Shown one piece after another: positions 22,887 to 34,529 of a stretch of DNA of 64,000 nt. Below the pieces are notes generated by a model. It worked only from the letters and a program-made list of their open reading frames with translations. It was not told where the DNA came from and searched no databases. The translations under genes and the position numbers were made by a program. Every line of letters begins with the position of its first letter. The first letter of the stretch is position 1. Source of the stretch: Gracilariopsis chorda (Eukaryota > Rhodophyta > Florideophyceae > Gracilariales > Gracilariaceae); the NCBI GenBank assembly GCA_003194525.1, contig NBIV01000143.1, positions 1 to 64,000 of the forward strand, in the 5' to 3' direction.

Positions 22887-23072
22887 CTACTTGTCGTTCT
22901 TCTCTCCAAGGCTATCCTTCTTTCTTGTTTCTGATTCTTCTGCATTCAAGATGATTCCATCAGCATCTTCAAAGATGCATGACGGAACCTCTTCTTCATC
23001 ATCTAAGAATCTATCAATGAGCAAAGCATCATCTTCTTCAACTAATTGCTCATCTAAAACCTTTTTGCACAT
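22887..23072 (-). CDS. Small acidic ORF, possible exon
   Basis: A 61-codon ORF starting MCKKVLDEQLVEEDD, rich in Asp, Glu and Lys. No family recognised. It could be an exon of an unresolved gene or chance. No promoter or splice sites could be assigned. Confidence 0.2.
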   Translation of the reverse strand: MCKKVLDEQLVEEDDALLIDRFLDDEEEVPSCIFEDADGIILNAEESETRKKDSLGEKNDK

Positions 23073-23916
23073 ATGCTACGTTTGCGTTAGGTGTTCCCCC
23101 CCCCCTCACTCATATTTCAGCCTTGCTCTCCGCTCACAGTTTTTTCGGGTGCACGCTCGCGTTTGGCACCCACTCATTGTGTTGAGGAGTTTGGAGAAGT
23201 AACAGGGGGGGTAGCTTCAAAAGAAGTAAGTAAATAGAATGGCTTTGAGATATGGGTACATTTGAATGCTCTAGGAGGTGGCATGGTGAGCTGTTGTAGA
23301 ACTCGGCTTCCTGGAAGGGAAATATGGTTCGAAGTATGCATGACAGACGTACATATTCTCCACTTCACCGTATGTGCTCTTCCCATTCTTGTAGACGGGA
23401 GCCTAAAGAGGACCGGATGCCCTCAAATCTCCTTCTCACAACATCATCGTGGCATGGAAACTGTTGAGGGGTGTGCGTGTGTATCAAATCCTGTTCATCT
23501 ACCCATCATCTGGCCATGGGATAGAGATTTGCTCGAATATTGGAGAGACACTGCTATTTGTGCCGCAGACACCGCAATATTCCGGTGAGTAGCGCAAACA
23601 ACCTCGACTTCCTCTTCTGCAAAACTGAGAAGTATTGTACACCATAGAGGTATCGAAAGGTCTTAGCGTTGTAGGAAACCAGTGCAGGGAGATCGAAGAT
23701 CTTCTTTGAACCTTTCAAAGCTGAGGCAGGCCTCTCGTATGACATCAGAAGGTCTGTCTAACATTCATCACCGTTTTGAAGATTGATGTAAACCTCTGAA
23801 CGTGTTTTATTGTTTTCAAATCTTTATACGAAGTATGCCTGAACTTCAGGACATAATCCGGTCTTTATATTTTGTCCTGCAGAGATAGTCATTGATGGTA
23901 GCTCCATGTGCGGCTT
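23073..23916. other. Intergenic stretch, nothing recognised
   Basis: Contains a C-run near 23098 and only short, unsupported ORFs. Confidence 0.4.
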
Positions 23917-24697
23917 CTAGTGTAGCTGAGCATCAGAACAGTCTGCTAACTCTTCATTCAACTCGTGAGATTGACCATTACTCTCAGAAGCCTCCTTCTT
24001 CTCTTCAATCTGTTTTTCGGCTTGTGCCTTCAGCTCGGAAGGCGCAGCGGTCTCCTTCGCACCTTCTTCAGCTTCTATATCTACCTGTATCTGTGTCCGA
24101 TTCATCGTCTTTGCTGGTGGATGTCCGTCAATTTTCACCTCTACTTCACAACCATCTTTATTCTGAATCCTTTTCAGCTCCTCTTCTACGCCTGATACTC
24201 CAGCTACTTCAGTATCTTTTCCAGTTTTCTCATTTAGCGCTTTGTGCACCACCTTAGAGCGCTGTGATACACATCTTTCAAAAACTTTGTTGAGAATGTC
24301 CGCTACAACCGGAGCAGAATCAGAAAACTGCATTTGTCGCTTCATGCGAATCTTGAGGGGTGGACAAATCACACTGTTCTGAACAGAGCTTTGGTTCAGC
24401 TCATTAACAAGCTTTGTTCGCTGAGTTTTCCGTATAACACGCGCCTCAGGGTCGCGTCTCCTGAAGGGCATTGGCTTACAGTCTTCTCTATACAAGGTTT
24501 GTTCAAACCATCCACGACCTTTCGTTCTCCTTTTCCCGTTCTGCGCGCAGAACTGTATTCACATCCTCCCCTTCTTCCTTTCCAGTCTGCTTCTCAACGT
24601 TCCGCTCCACACTTCGTTTCCTCTGCTGCCGTTGTTTACCTTTCTTCCTCATGCGAAGGAGTTCTCTACGATGCTCCGACCGGAACCGTACACCCAT
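23917..24697 (-). CDS. Hypothetical highly charged protein in two ORFs
   Basis: Upstream ORF from an ATG at 24697 to 24503 (MGVRFRSEHRRELLRMRKKGK.., strongly basic). The downstream ORF, open at 24495-23917, has a basic start and then an acidic, Lys/Glu-rich, probably coiled-coil tail. It includes the more ordered stretch ADILNKVFERCVSQRSKV. The two ORFs lie in different frames with less than 10 bp between them. Either an intron is unresolved or there is a frameshift; I see no convincing splice pair. The basic-then-acidic pattern suggests a nuclear protein, but no domain was recognised. Confidence 0.35.
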
Positions 24698-24789
24698 TGT
24701 TTCAGTAATGATGTCCGTTTGAAAGAACTCCTTCGCCACTGTATTGCAATGCACTCCGGTATCTACGGAAGATTGGTTCTAATATGTGA

Positions 24790-25625
24790 GATTCACTAAG
24801 CCAGAAATGAGCTAACTTCAAGAATGAGTCATGTCCCGATAACGGGTCTACAAGGACGTGTGGATACCTGCATAGGTTTGGTTTAATTTGTTATTTTGGT
24901 AACTGCAGTACAGTGGACGTGGAACACATGGAGGAACTGGATTTTGATGACAGCAATGTTTACCCCTTAAGGGCTATATTTATTTAGATATTTATTCTGT
25001 TATTCTGCTATTGCAGACTAGTGGTACTTAGGCGCCGGCCGGCGGCCGCCGTCACCACAGAGTAAAGTCAACCGAGTTCGGCCCTGAGTCTTTTCGCCTT
25101 GCCATGTGTTAAACTCCTCCCGGAGGTGCACCGCATTGCGTACGGAATTCTCACCCGGCTCGCGTCAACGAGGAGACAGTACGTACATCTGCAGTAGATT
25201 GTCTACTGAACACACCATTTTTTCTGGTTTCGCCCGTTATCAGGCCACCTCTCGCCCCAGTATTGGGTTTCTTTACCGTCCCGTAATATCCCCTTAATTC
25301 CTCGTCGCTCTGCGACATTTCGTTTTCTCGTCTCACCCTCCGTCGGGTCTTTCCCGCTTTCCGCGCGGCCCACGTCGGGTTTCTTTCATTTCCTTCCGTT
25401 TTACCGTCTTTTCGCTACACTCTTCCCCTTTTTCGGGTGTGTTCCGACCGCGGATACCCCGTCACCCAGCCCATTCCACCTCTGTGGTATCTCCGAAATA
25501 CTGGCGGTGTTACACCCGCAACGCAGTATACAGAGAGCTCTTTCCAGATGGTACTACCTCATTGAGGGCTAGGTTCCGAGCTGCTTTGGGTGTTTTTCTC
25601 GAACCGGGTTTTGCACTACAGCCAC
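24790..25625 (+). repeat. Solo-LTR-like fragment, palindrome-rich gypsy family
   Basis: The order of landmarks follows the LTR of the element at 36612-47972: an AT-rich stretch with tatttattt, a gtacttagg string, a GC-rich palindrome, cgtcgctctgcgac (compare cgtcgctctcgcgac), pyrimidine-rich runs and an ending ttttgcactaca (compare gcattgcaccaca). Many micro-palindromes. No internal coding region on either side, so it is read as a diverged solo LTR. Boundaries are approximate. Confidence 0.45.
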
Positions 25626-25834
25626 CAGTATGTGTAGAATCCAGATTCTAATGGAAATCCATCCAGTCCCCTCAATCAACGCCCGGCTGTACCCAGAGGC
25701 ATAGGTTCGCTTCACTATACAGCCGTGGGCCGAACTGAACATGGTGAAAAGGGGAACTACATAGCAATCACAGCTGTGCAAGTAACTTTGTCGCCTAAAA
25801 CGTTTTACGTGTAGCATTTAGTTTCGCTTAGATA

Positions 25835-26437
25835 TCACGGCACGTAGGGCTTCATCTCCTGTGAGGCAAAAGGGAAACAAGAAAGAGAACAAATTGAGAA
25901 TAATTTGTGATCAACAGACATTCCAAAACTGCCTCCAAACCAAACCGTCAAGCGCTGGGTTCCTTGCGTCACACTGACTACTTTAGTCCCTACCAAAACA
26001 CCCCAATGACTGTTGGAAATGTTCAACGGGACTACAACGGTGTTTATATCTGCAACACCATTGCCTTTAAATATAAACCACTTCTTTAACACGTCCAAAT
26101 CCTCTTCTGGTATGTTTTCCGTCTTTCCCTTGTATGAATTCGATACTCTTGTGATCATAACACCAATAGAACAAGAGGCAAAAGCCACACCAACAGAACT
26201 TACGATGTTCAACATAGCCGTTGATTTCAAATCGCTACACATTTCCGAATCAGGTCTTGAACTATGTACCAAAGAAACCGGTGATGGGTCTTTGGCTTCC
26301 GTGATCAGAACTCTAGATAAATGGTCCTTCACATCCTCAAAAAGAAACTTCGGAACTCGCAGTGCCATCGCTGGTGCGCATTTGCGTACGCTTTTCAAGA
26401 TTCTCCAAGAACGAGGTAAAAGTGTCATATATTTCAT
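25835..26437 (-). CDS. Ulp1-like (C48) cysteine peptidase remnant
   Basis: A 200-codon ORF from an ATG. Residues about 110-150 resemble the core of Ulp1/SENP peptidases: a helix DVLKKWFIF, then a beta strand VVVPLN and the catalytic-His motif SNSHWGVLV (His near residue 144). The expected Asp and Cys motifs downstream are not evident, so the domain is incomplete or frame-broken. The family cleaves SUMO or related modifiers and is also often carried by transposons. It lies next to a pogo transposase but on the opposite strand. The N-terminal half is unrecognised. Confidence 0.4.
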   Translation of the reverse strand: MKYMTLLPRSWRILKSVRKCAPAMALRVPKFLFEDVKDHLSRVLITEAKDPSPVSLVHSSRPDSEMCSDLKSTAMLNIVSSVGVAFASCSIGVMITRVSNSYKGKTENIPEEDLDVLKKWFIFKGNGVADINTVVVPLNISNSHWGVLVGTKVVSVTQGTQRLTVWFGGSFGMSVDHKLFSICSLSCFPFASQEMKPYVP

Positions 26438-26824
26438 GTTCTGGGATTATGTCGATGTAATCAGATGCTCATTCTTGTTCCATTGCGGAAAGCAATAGAA
26501 CAGGCAACGAAAACGGTCAAGGAAACAGACTAAAAAGTAGAGAGAGTCAGCAGCGTTTAAACAGATCGTCGAAAATGTGAAGGAGAACGTAGTACCTGAC
26601 GTATCTGCCATTCCCACACTTTGTGACGATGCCACGCGGTAACCTACTCAAAGGCTTAATTTGGTACATGGCATAATTTGAAGCGGCTGAATTTGCCTGC
26701 TTCTCGTAAAAAAGCCTCTTTAATTGACGGTTTCGGAGGTGCCCACCGTCACCCCACACAGTGAGCACCAAGCAAAATCCCACTCCTTCCAAGATGACGA
26801 GTGGTTTGCACCGCCACGACAATC

Positions 26825-28029
26825 ATGCCTCCTTCGATGTGGCTGATGTCCGCGACATTCAAAACGCGGCATGTAGACCGTAAACGTCACCAAATTCGAA
26901 GAGAGGCTGATTTGGAGCTGTTAAAAAAGGGAATCTCCATCCACATAACGTCAAAAGAAACTAACATATCAGCAGCAACCTTACAACGCATCGCATTTGA
27001 AAGACATTACAAACCAAGGACAACAAACAACTCCAAAAGCTCTTGGATCTTGTTAACCATCACGCAGGCCGCCCATTCTTTGTCTCCGTTCCTGAACAAA
27101 TTTGGGTAGTAAACCGAGCATTTGAAGCGGCTAAGCGTGGATTTGCACTGGACAACGGACAAATGAACATCACTTTGGCTGGCATGACGGAGGACGGCCG
27201 GAAGGGTTACCGGAATGTTCTTCACAGTGACGATACAATGCGTCGACTCCGAGCCAAAAATCGCCAGCTAACACTCCGTAACGCCAAAAGTATTACACAA
27301 GCTCATATAGCTGCCGAATCGTTTCACCATTTGAAGACACTAAAAGAAGTTTTGAAGCAACTTGACAGAAAACACCCGGGTTGTTTGTCAGATGCAACAG
27401 GTATTAGGAACTACGATGAAACCAGCATACTCCCTGAGTTTGGAAGAGGGGTAAAGTGCTTTGGCCCTTTTGACAGTCACAAAGGTGGAACAAGGCTGTT
27501 CATGAAAGAAAGTGGAAAGCATGTAACTGCAGGAATAACGTTGTCCGCTGCGGGACGTATCACACCAATTATGTTGATCGTGGCTGGGAACGGTAAAATG
27601 TGGTACTGGCTTGAACCGCTTAACAGGAAGGACTTTTTTGAGGAAGACGATAGACCCCATTGGTTTACAAAGGAAGATTGGTGCCCATCTGATACATGCC
27701 TGTTGGTTACTGAAAATGGTTCTGTGGAAAGTCAAAATATGCCTCTTATTGTGAAGCACATTGACAAGTTCATTCGAACTGTTGTGCCGAAAGAGAAGCC
27801 AGTCGTTCTAATTTTGGAGGGCCACAGTTCACGCCAGAGCATTGGTGGCTTGAAGTATGCAAAGGCAATAACATCGAGGTCATAAAGCTTCCTGCTAACA
27901 CAACTCCCTTTTTGCAGCCCCGTGATAAGGCTGTGAACAAGAACTTCCAGGTGTTCATTCGTAAGAAAAGAGAGGCATTGATGCCACAGCGTCACATTTT
28001 GCAATCCAATGTTGCACTGAAAGTGTAGA
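26825..28029 (+). pseudogene. Pogo/Tigger-type (Tc1-mariner) transposase, decayed
   Basis: ATG at 26825. The N-terminal part resembles a Psq-type helix-turn-helix (VDRKRHQIRREADLELLKKG.., SAATLQRIAFERHY). The DDE domain has the first Asp in NYDETSI (near 27415), the second position in LILEGHSSR (near 27825), and the third in QPRDKAVNKNF (near 27910). The second catalytic position is Glu, where DGHxS is usual. At least two frame changes are present (27035-27110 and near 27835), so the gene is dead. Stop at 28027-28029; an aataaa lies near 28118. Terminal inverted repeats were not found by eye. Confidence 0.75.
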
Positions 28030-29427
28030 TGGGCGTCACCGGACTTCGAGCCATTACACCGCCCGTTGCTCCTAAAGCATTCAGATAAGCCCGACTGTGG
28101 CCGATGGATTATCGGTTAATAAAACCATTTACATAAAAGAGTTACTCTAACAACGCTCACAATATGTTGGAGAGTGGGAGCCGAATTTAACAGGATACGT
28201 TTTGCCTTCAGCCTCTTTCATTTTTCCACAGCCAGCGCGCTAGTCACAATTTTGTGTCACAAATTCATCGCATGACACTTCCTGGCTCTCGTGCGTCGTT
28301 AATTCTTGCTAAGATTGCGCTTCTTATGCGAAGATCTTATTTGTTAATCAGTTGCTGCAAAAACGCATTCCGCCTATTCAAGCAGCAACAAAACCTTCAC
28401 AGCAGTAAACATTAATTTAATCTGGAATTCGAGCTGCATTGTCAACGTTCGAAGATATGCGAGTCAAGTAGGCTTCAATATAAAGCAACAAAGCAGGTAA
28501 GAGGGCAATATTGTCTGGTTGTAGATTTGTCAAAGCAGTTGCCGCCGTAAACAAGAAGAACAAACAGCACATCGATCATGAAAACTGCAAAAGAAATCCA
28601 GAAGAGAAAAACGTGGAGCGTGGTGTTGAAAATCTAATTTTGCTGTGGCCAAAACGACAAAAATGACCTGAGGCTGGTTTGAAGATTTTAGCGAGAGTAG
28701 AATTCATCCATAACGCCGCAGAAGCGTTGGTGACGTTTTTGGAACAACTTGATAAGCATTTCTGTTAAGTTGCCTCTTCAAATTTTGCCCGTCAGTGTAG
28801 ACATTGTTCTTGTTTTTGTTTCCTATTGCTGCAGAATCTTAGATTTTAGCCATGTGTTCGACGATTTGCAGCCTCTTGTTAAGTGCTTTAAATTGCGCCG
28901 GTGAGAGGGTTAACTTCGTCTCTGTTTACACCGCGTTTACGTCGTGCTGACTTGGCGGCCGGAGAGAGCATGGATAGAAGAAATGTCCTGAATCTGCGGA
29001 TCTACTGGTTGAAATCAGAAATAGGGGCATTTAATTGGCTACAGTACGATCTCAACCGCCGTGGGCAAATGTGCAGCCAGCCGTCGCACGTGCACGCTGG
29101 CTCTCTCTTTTTATTGGTGCAAATGCGCGCTGATTCGCTTACACTATCTACGTCGTGTAGTTTAGCACTTTCCCGGCTTTCACCTTCTATCTGCTTCTGC
29201 CGGAGTGCCGGGAGAACAACTCGTCAACGCTCGACCGGAATCGGTGCTTAGTCCATCGCCCTGTGGGGAACTCCAAAGGCACCCAAGTCCCGTTGTGACT
29301 CCACTTACCGACAGCTTTCTCTCTCTCTCTCGTGCCAGTTCGTAAGCGTTACGCACATTAAACACGTCTTCAGCATATTGAAAACTTCCAAATATTCTTC
29401 AAGATTCAAAATTGATTGTTCCTTGGT
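28030..29427. other. Intergenic stretch, nothing recognised
   Basis: The plus ORF at 28901-29251 is unrecognised. A CT microsatellite lies near 29322-29333. No element or gene can be supported. Confidence 0.4.
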
Positions 29428-30801
29428 TTACGAAGACGAAAAAGGCTGCATCTCTTCCGCCTTTAGTGCCGCCACACGTGTAATTCCCTGCTCAGAATGC
29501 ACCTGGTACACGGTGGGGTACTGGTCTTTTGCGCATGTGGCCGCCACGTCATCACTCCAAACCGTGAGAAGACCGTCGCTCGTAAACTTCCACCACTGTC
29601 CTCCGCCACTGCCGCTGCAAAACCTTTCAGTCAACACCCAAACGCATGCAACCACCGAGATGACGGCCAGCACCACAGCTGCCCCCAACGCTAAATCGTC
29701 TATCTGTGTCACGGCTTGCGACCCAGATAGCGCAAACAGTTCCTCTTCGTTCGGTCGATACTCCACTGATCTCGAAAAGATTCTGTTGATCACGGCCAGT
29801 ATGTCAGGAGGATGCCGCGCAGTACTATCAGCCATAGCATGCGCCACCGAAATACGGCCAAAAGCGCCGCCGCTAATCACAGCCGTTCCGGAATCTTCGA
29901 GCATTCTAAGCCTCACAGTCGAGCGGTTTTGTGCTGAATGCAACCGCAGCAAGTCCCTCAAATCTACTGTCATTATCTTCATCATCTTCGATGCAGCCGA
30001 CGAGTTCCATACTGCGCAGTTTGCAAAATCGCTGGCGTACACGCATTCCGCCATCTGCTTCACTGCTTGCAGCCCAATCACCCATGCGCCTTCAATCACA
30101 CGACGTTGCACGAACGCCCTGCTCAAATTATTCACCTTCCACTCCAGTTCATTCCAATCCGGGTTAAGCGGTCGTGACTTGCATTCCGCCGCCCTTTGAC
30201 CGCATCCTTCAATTCGCATAGCCAGTTTGCGGGGTGAATAGTTGATTCCATCCAGACATATCATTCTCGCAAAGTCCACTCGTCGAGAAGCAGCGGGCAC
30301 TTTCGAGCTCTCGTCCAGATCCGAAAGGCCGCGTTCGCCCGACAGCAAATCCATCGCCAAGTCGAAGTAATCCAGACCATCTTCAGTCTCTCTCGCACAT
30401 CCAGAGAGAGCATTGAAATCGCGATTGAAGGTGTATGTGCCGTTCTTGAACCACTCTGCGTCCACGGCGTTCTGATATGCAATGTACGCGCGCGAAACTC
30501 TTCGAGATGCGGGCTTGCTTGCGCCCTCGGTGCCAAAGTTAAGGCAGAAAATGGCCGCTATCAGAATAAGACGTAGCAGCAAAACACAGAATGTTACCCA
30601 GGAACATCGGTGGCGAAGCGCTTCCCCGAGCACAGGAATTTTGGACGGTCTCGTGCTGACGAGCTTTCCATGGTTTACCGTGCGCAGAAGTTCATATGCC
30701 TGCAATTGAGCCGTGAGGTAGAAAATGAATCTCTCCATGCCCAGTTCTAGAAACACAAAGTAGATGGCGGTAATGATACCGCTGCTTACTCGTATCTCCA
30801 T
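29428..30801 (-). CDS. Multi-pass membrane protein of unknown function
   Basis: 457 codons from the first in-frame ATG (30801). Predicted membrane segments: about residues 8-29 (GIITAIYFVFLELG..), 67-89 (CSWVTFCVLLLRLILIAAIF) and 371-392 (LGAAVVLAVISVVACVWVL). The long loop between the second and third (about 280 residues) has several Cys and looks like a lumenal or extracellular domain. The C-terminal tail is about 62 residues. No domain recognised; it may belong to a lineage-specific family. An ORF at 30826-31053 lies upstream in the same frame, separated only by a TAA and a few codons, so the real start may be further upstream. Confidence 0.65.
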   Translation of the reverse strand: MEIRVSSGIITAIYFVFLELGMERFIFYLTAQLQAYELLRTVNHGKLVSTRPSKIPVLGEALRHRCSWVTFCVLLLRLILIAAIFCLNFGTEGASKPASRRVSRAYIAYQNAVDAEWFKNGTYTFNRDFNALSGCARETEDGLDYFDLAMDLLSGERGLSDLDESSKVPAASRRVDFARMICLDGINYSPRKLAMRIEGCGQRAAECKSRPLNPDWNELEWKVNNLSRAFVQRRVIEGAWVIGLQAVKQMAECVYASDFANCAVWNSSAASKMMKIMTVDLRDLLRLHSAQNRSTVRLRMLEDSGTAVISGGAFGRISVAHAMADSTARHPPDILAVINRIFSRSVEYRPNEEELFALSGSQAVTQIDDLALGAAVVLAVISVVACVWVLTERFCSGSGGGQWWKFTSDGLLTVWSDDVAATCAKDQYPTVYQVHSEQGITRVAALKAEEMQPFSSS

Positions 30802-30825
30802 TGCCAGAGGAGCCACTTGAAGAAG

Positions 30826-31053
30826 TTACCCTCTCTGTCGACGAACCTCACTAAGCTTGGCCTGCTGTTCAAATGCTAAAGCACGTAGCACTCGGCTTCG
30901 CACTCGGTTTCCTTGCGTCACAGCGAAGCAGTAGACTGTGTCGGTGATAGAAGCCTTGCGCAGCAGCGTAGCGATGGCTATGTTAGCTTCGTCCCGAGGG
31001 TAGCCTTCCGCTGAATTTGACCGAATCAACGACGGGCAATCCGTCAAAAACAT
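30826..31053 (-). CDS. Upstream in-frame ORF, possible N-terminal part of the membrane protein
   Basis: 75 codons from ATG 31053 (MFLTDCPSLIRSNSAEGYPRDE..). In-frame coding continues about 15 codons upstream of this ATG. It ends with TAA at 30826-30828, directly before and in the same frame as the membrane protein ORF. The text TVYCFAVTQGNRVRSRVLRALAFEQQAKL looks protein-like. Options: N-terminal part of one gene broken by a nonsense codon, an exon of a spliced gene, or an independent small gene. Confidence 0.4.
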   Translation of the reverse strand: MFLTDCPSLIRSNSAEGYPRDEANIAIATLLRKASITDTVYCFAVTQGNRVRSRVLRALAFEQQAKLSEVRRQRG

Positions 31054-31104
31054 CACGAGATTATAAGACGCCGGAATACAGAGGACCTCTGTATTCGTTT
31101 GACA

Positions 31105-33264
31105 TCAAAGATTTGGATGAGTTCACTTTTGGTTGGCCTGGAAGCAATCTTGCATGCCTGCCCTTTTAACGGCGAGCGTGCGTCCGTTCTAATAGACTTC
31201 CAGTAATCCTCTCCTAGAGATGTATAACACCCGCTTCCCATTACGACCATTCCATATGATTACATACGACCGTACAAGTAGTATAAGTAGAGAGGTCACT
31301 GATGGAGTGACGCTCTGCTTTGTTCCAGTCATCGGCAGTGTGTCGATCCTGGTTCTGTTAAAGATGTTCAGTACGAGTTTGCATTAGCCTTCATTCTATT
31401 ACACGCAGATACTGCACTTTCTTAAGCGGCAGCACTCTCCTAACAACGTACTGTTACGGTCTGAACCATGGATTCGTGTCACGCAAGGACAGGGGATGGA
31501 GAACCCAAGCACGGATCTGCGAACGAGTAGTACATGCAACCTATTCATACTCAGACTTCGTTCGCCTATTTTCTTGTTACATACGAGCACTGCTCTTTCG
31601 AGTTTTGGTAGAGTGAGTGATGTCATCGCAAAACGATCGATATGCGACGCTGAGTAGAATTCAACTAGCCCAAAATGCTTCACTACAGACATTCTATTTC
31701 CAGCCGATGGGTGCAGGTCGATTGGGAATATTTCAAAGCTCGAGCTGAATGGTGCCCCATGTTCGCAGACGGCGCCTGCTGCCGGTGCAATAGTTAAGAC
31801 TTGAGCCCGGAACGGATCTTCCTCATCTTGCAATCTATACCTATCGATCTACACCAACAGCTCAGCATTAAAGTACTGGCAGGTCGTCTGTTCGGTCGGA
31901 CTCAATTAGGCGCTTGTTACCCAGAATATGAATCTGAAGAGAACATAAAACGCAACATAAGAATTCAAATATTATTCACGTCTCGAAAGTGAACCAACAT
32001 CCCATCGCTTCTTTTGCAGCTCGATTCAAACACCATATGCTATTCTTCCAATTTTAAATTGAAGCTTTTCTTAAAGTTTGGAGTTCAATGCTTTCAAAAC
32101 AAGCCGATGCTAACTGTTGGTATTAGGGCTCCCGGGTAGCTATCAATATGTCCTCTAGAAGGCTCCACTTTTCGCACCGTGCTGAGATCAGAAGATTGAA
32201 GGTGTTTTAGAAAGAGGGTGGGTAACATTGAGTGTGACAATTATGACACAAATTATGAAACTTTACGAGAACCTTGAGAAGTAAACCCAAAGAAACCTGC
32301 TCCGGGATATCTGGCTCCCCAACAACTGCAGGAAGCAAGATCCAGATACTCAAAGACGATTGCAAACATATATTCCAGAGACTTTAAACATATACGCAAC
32401 AACACTCATATTCGTGCTACAAATTCAGCAGTTTTCATAGTTCTCAATTGTAACTTGTCCTTTATAGAAAAGCTCCCAACCAGATGTGGAAAGGGCAAGT
32501 TTGCTTCACGTGTATGAAAACAAGAAGGCGAAGAGGAAGATCTCTAGCACAAGTCGAACTGATCCTTCTCAATGGCATCCCTGAGCTGATTGGCGGTGTT
32601 CTCGATTCCAGAATCCGATCAGATCGAATTACAAGACGACTGCGGTAGATCGTAATCGCTACGCATGAAGTAACAGTAATTCCTTCCCTTTGAGAACTCC
32701 GGTGCCTTCTCGCAACGAGTTCCCAGGTCGTTCCTATTACGCGGCTGTTGAAGCTTAGGGAGAGTCGAGAAGGAGATCGTGAGGATAGCTGCCCTCTTTT
32801 ACTCAGCCACCCAAAAACGGTAGCCCTTATATGCAATTTGTAGCGCCGTACAACCCTGCAAAAACCAGCACCACTGTCATCGAGCATACTACTACAGGGA
32901 GCTCCACACAATTCAGTGTGTTGACAAATATCTACAAGTTGAATTCCACTGTTTTCTTACCTCTGACAATTCAGAATTCCTACTCTGTCATCAGCGGCCA
33001 GCCTGTGCACCGCACGGCGCTGGTCGCCTATTGGCGTAGGTAACACAATTTTAATAATGATGATGTCAACAGAAGGATCGACAAACTTCCCAAAAACAAA
33101 GCAAATGCAAAGATAGAAGGAACAGTGTTTTACTTTGTAAGAAGCTTGAAGATCGAATGAGATTGCTACCCCTTCGTCTTCATACTGTGTGCCGAGGTGA
33201 GCAAGTTACTCTGACACTTGGTCTGTGTAAATTGGTGCTCCAACCGTTTTCGATGACAGGAATT
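31105..33264. other. Intergenic stretch without a supported gene
   Basis: Minus ORFs at 31399-31833 (144 codons) and 32462-32911 (149 codons) were examined. Neither has a recognisable domain or a clear signal. I could support no element here. Confidence 0.4.
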
Positions 33265-34529
33265 CTAAACTAGATAGAACGCAACGATTCCCTGAGCATT
33301 CATTTCAGGAACATTCATCGGTTTTTGGATCAGAGTGAGACCTGCACCACGTCCTCCCTTAGAAACTTCGAAAGCTCCAACAGATCCGGCAAACAGTGGA
33401 TATAAAAATTTGCCATCTCTGGATCGCCATAGATCAACGGGAAATGTGCCAGTTGCAGCAACTTCTTCAAGAGATGAAATCTTCCTGTTGAACGAAAATG
33501 CAGAAATAGAGTTTGAGGGAGTATTAGTAACCCAAAAGTGACGCAAATCAGCAGAGAATTCAATCCGGCAAGAGTCCACTTGACCCGAAGTCACCGATGA
33601 TCCGGTCGGGACGTCAAGTTGCACTGGGAAAAGGCGCCCACGGGAGTCAAGACGCCACGTAGAGACAGAAGCAACTTGGTCGGCGGGACTCATGCCATCG
33701 GCTCCCGCTAATCCGCGAGCTTCGGGCACAACCACGTACTGCACATCTCGGGACCTCACAATTTCGAAACCAATCTCACCCGGAAGATTACGTCCTTCAG
33801 CATTGTTCAGCTCGGTTGAGGTTGCTGTAGACACCGGAGCCGTGCTGAGGTGGCCGAACTTGTCCACACTGAAGACCACGATTTCGTTGACAGTGCCCGT
33901 TCGAAGAGCATTGAAGCCAAAAAACAAGTCAGAGACAACCAAAGAGCGGCGATCAGGCGAGAACTGGATGGCGGCTGGGCGGAAAGTGAGTAGTCGCGAA
34001 CTTTTTGGAATAGGTTGCAGTTTTCCGCAACGAGACAAACGGAACCTGTAAGAACTCCTTTCTGCGAGAAAACATCATCAAATTGACCGTCAGCATCGGG
34101 GCTGGAAACGTAGACGAGATTTCCAGAGACGGCAATAGAAGTTGGTCCAAGTCCGGCAACGGGTTGCACATGGACTAGAAGGAGGGAGAAGTCGGGCTGT
34201 ACTTCGAGAACTGAAACAGAGCTACTACCAGCATTGACGGCCAGTACAAATTTGTTGTCAGGCGTGATGACGACGGAGTTGGCTGAGAAAAGTGGGTCAA
34301 AGCCCATGCCAACGTTGATTTCGGCGCCTTTTCCTCCTGTGCTCAAGGCGGCATCCAACAACTTGAGGGTACCGTTCCTGCGACGAGCATAAACGACCAT
34401 TGTGTTGGCGTCCAAATTATTGGACATGGCGTATACCCCTCCTACAAACTCACTGGATGGCGACGCCTGCACACATGAGAGCAGGAAGGTAGTCAGAAGA
34501 GCGGAGAAAAACATCTGGAAGTGAAACAT
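33265..34529 (-). CDS. Secreted beta-propeller lactonase / 3-carboxymuconate-cyclase-like protein, frame-broken
   Basis: The ATG at 34529 is chosen because it gives a signal peptide (MFHFQMFFSALLTTFLLSCVQA, cleavage near residue 22). The mature part shows repeated propeller blades: GGVYAMSNN, SVVITPDNKFVLAVNAGSSSVSVLEVQPD, GPTSIAVSGNLVYVSSPDADG, and after the break AIQFSPDRRSLVVSDL, IEFSADLRHFWVTNTPSNSISAFSF and DLWRSRDGKFLYPLF. This matches the seven-bladed lactonase family, which opens or isomerises lactones; here the location would be extracellular or cell wall. About 420 residues, normal for the family. The reading frame changes once at about 34040-34070. No usable intron is visible, so this is a pseudogene or an assembly indel. 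Confidence 0.7.

Noticed and set aside
31399-32911. Minus ORFs of 144 and 149 codons
   Set aside because: No recognisable domain, signal or context; length alone is weak evidence.
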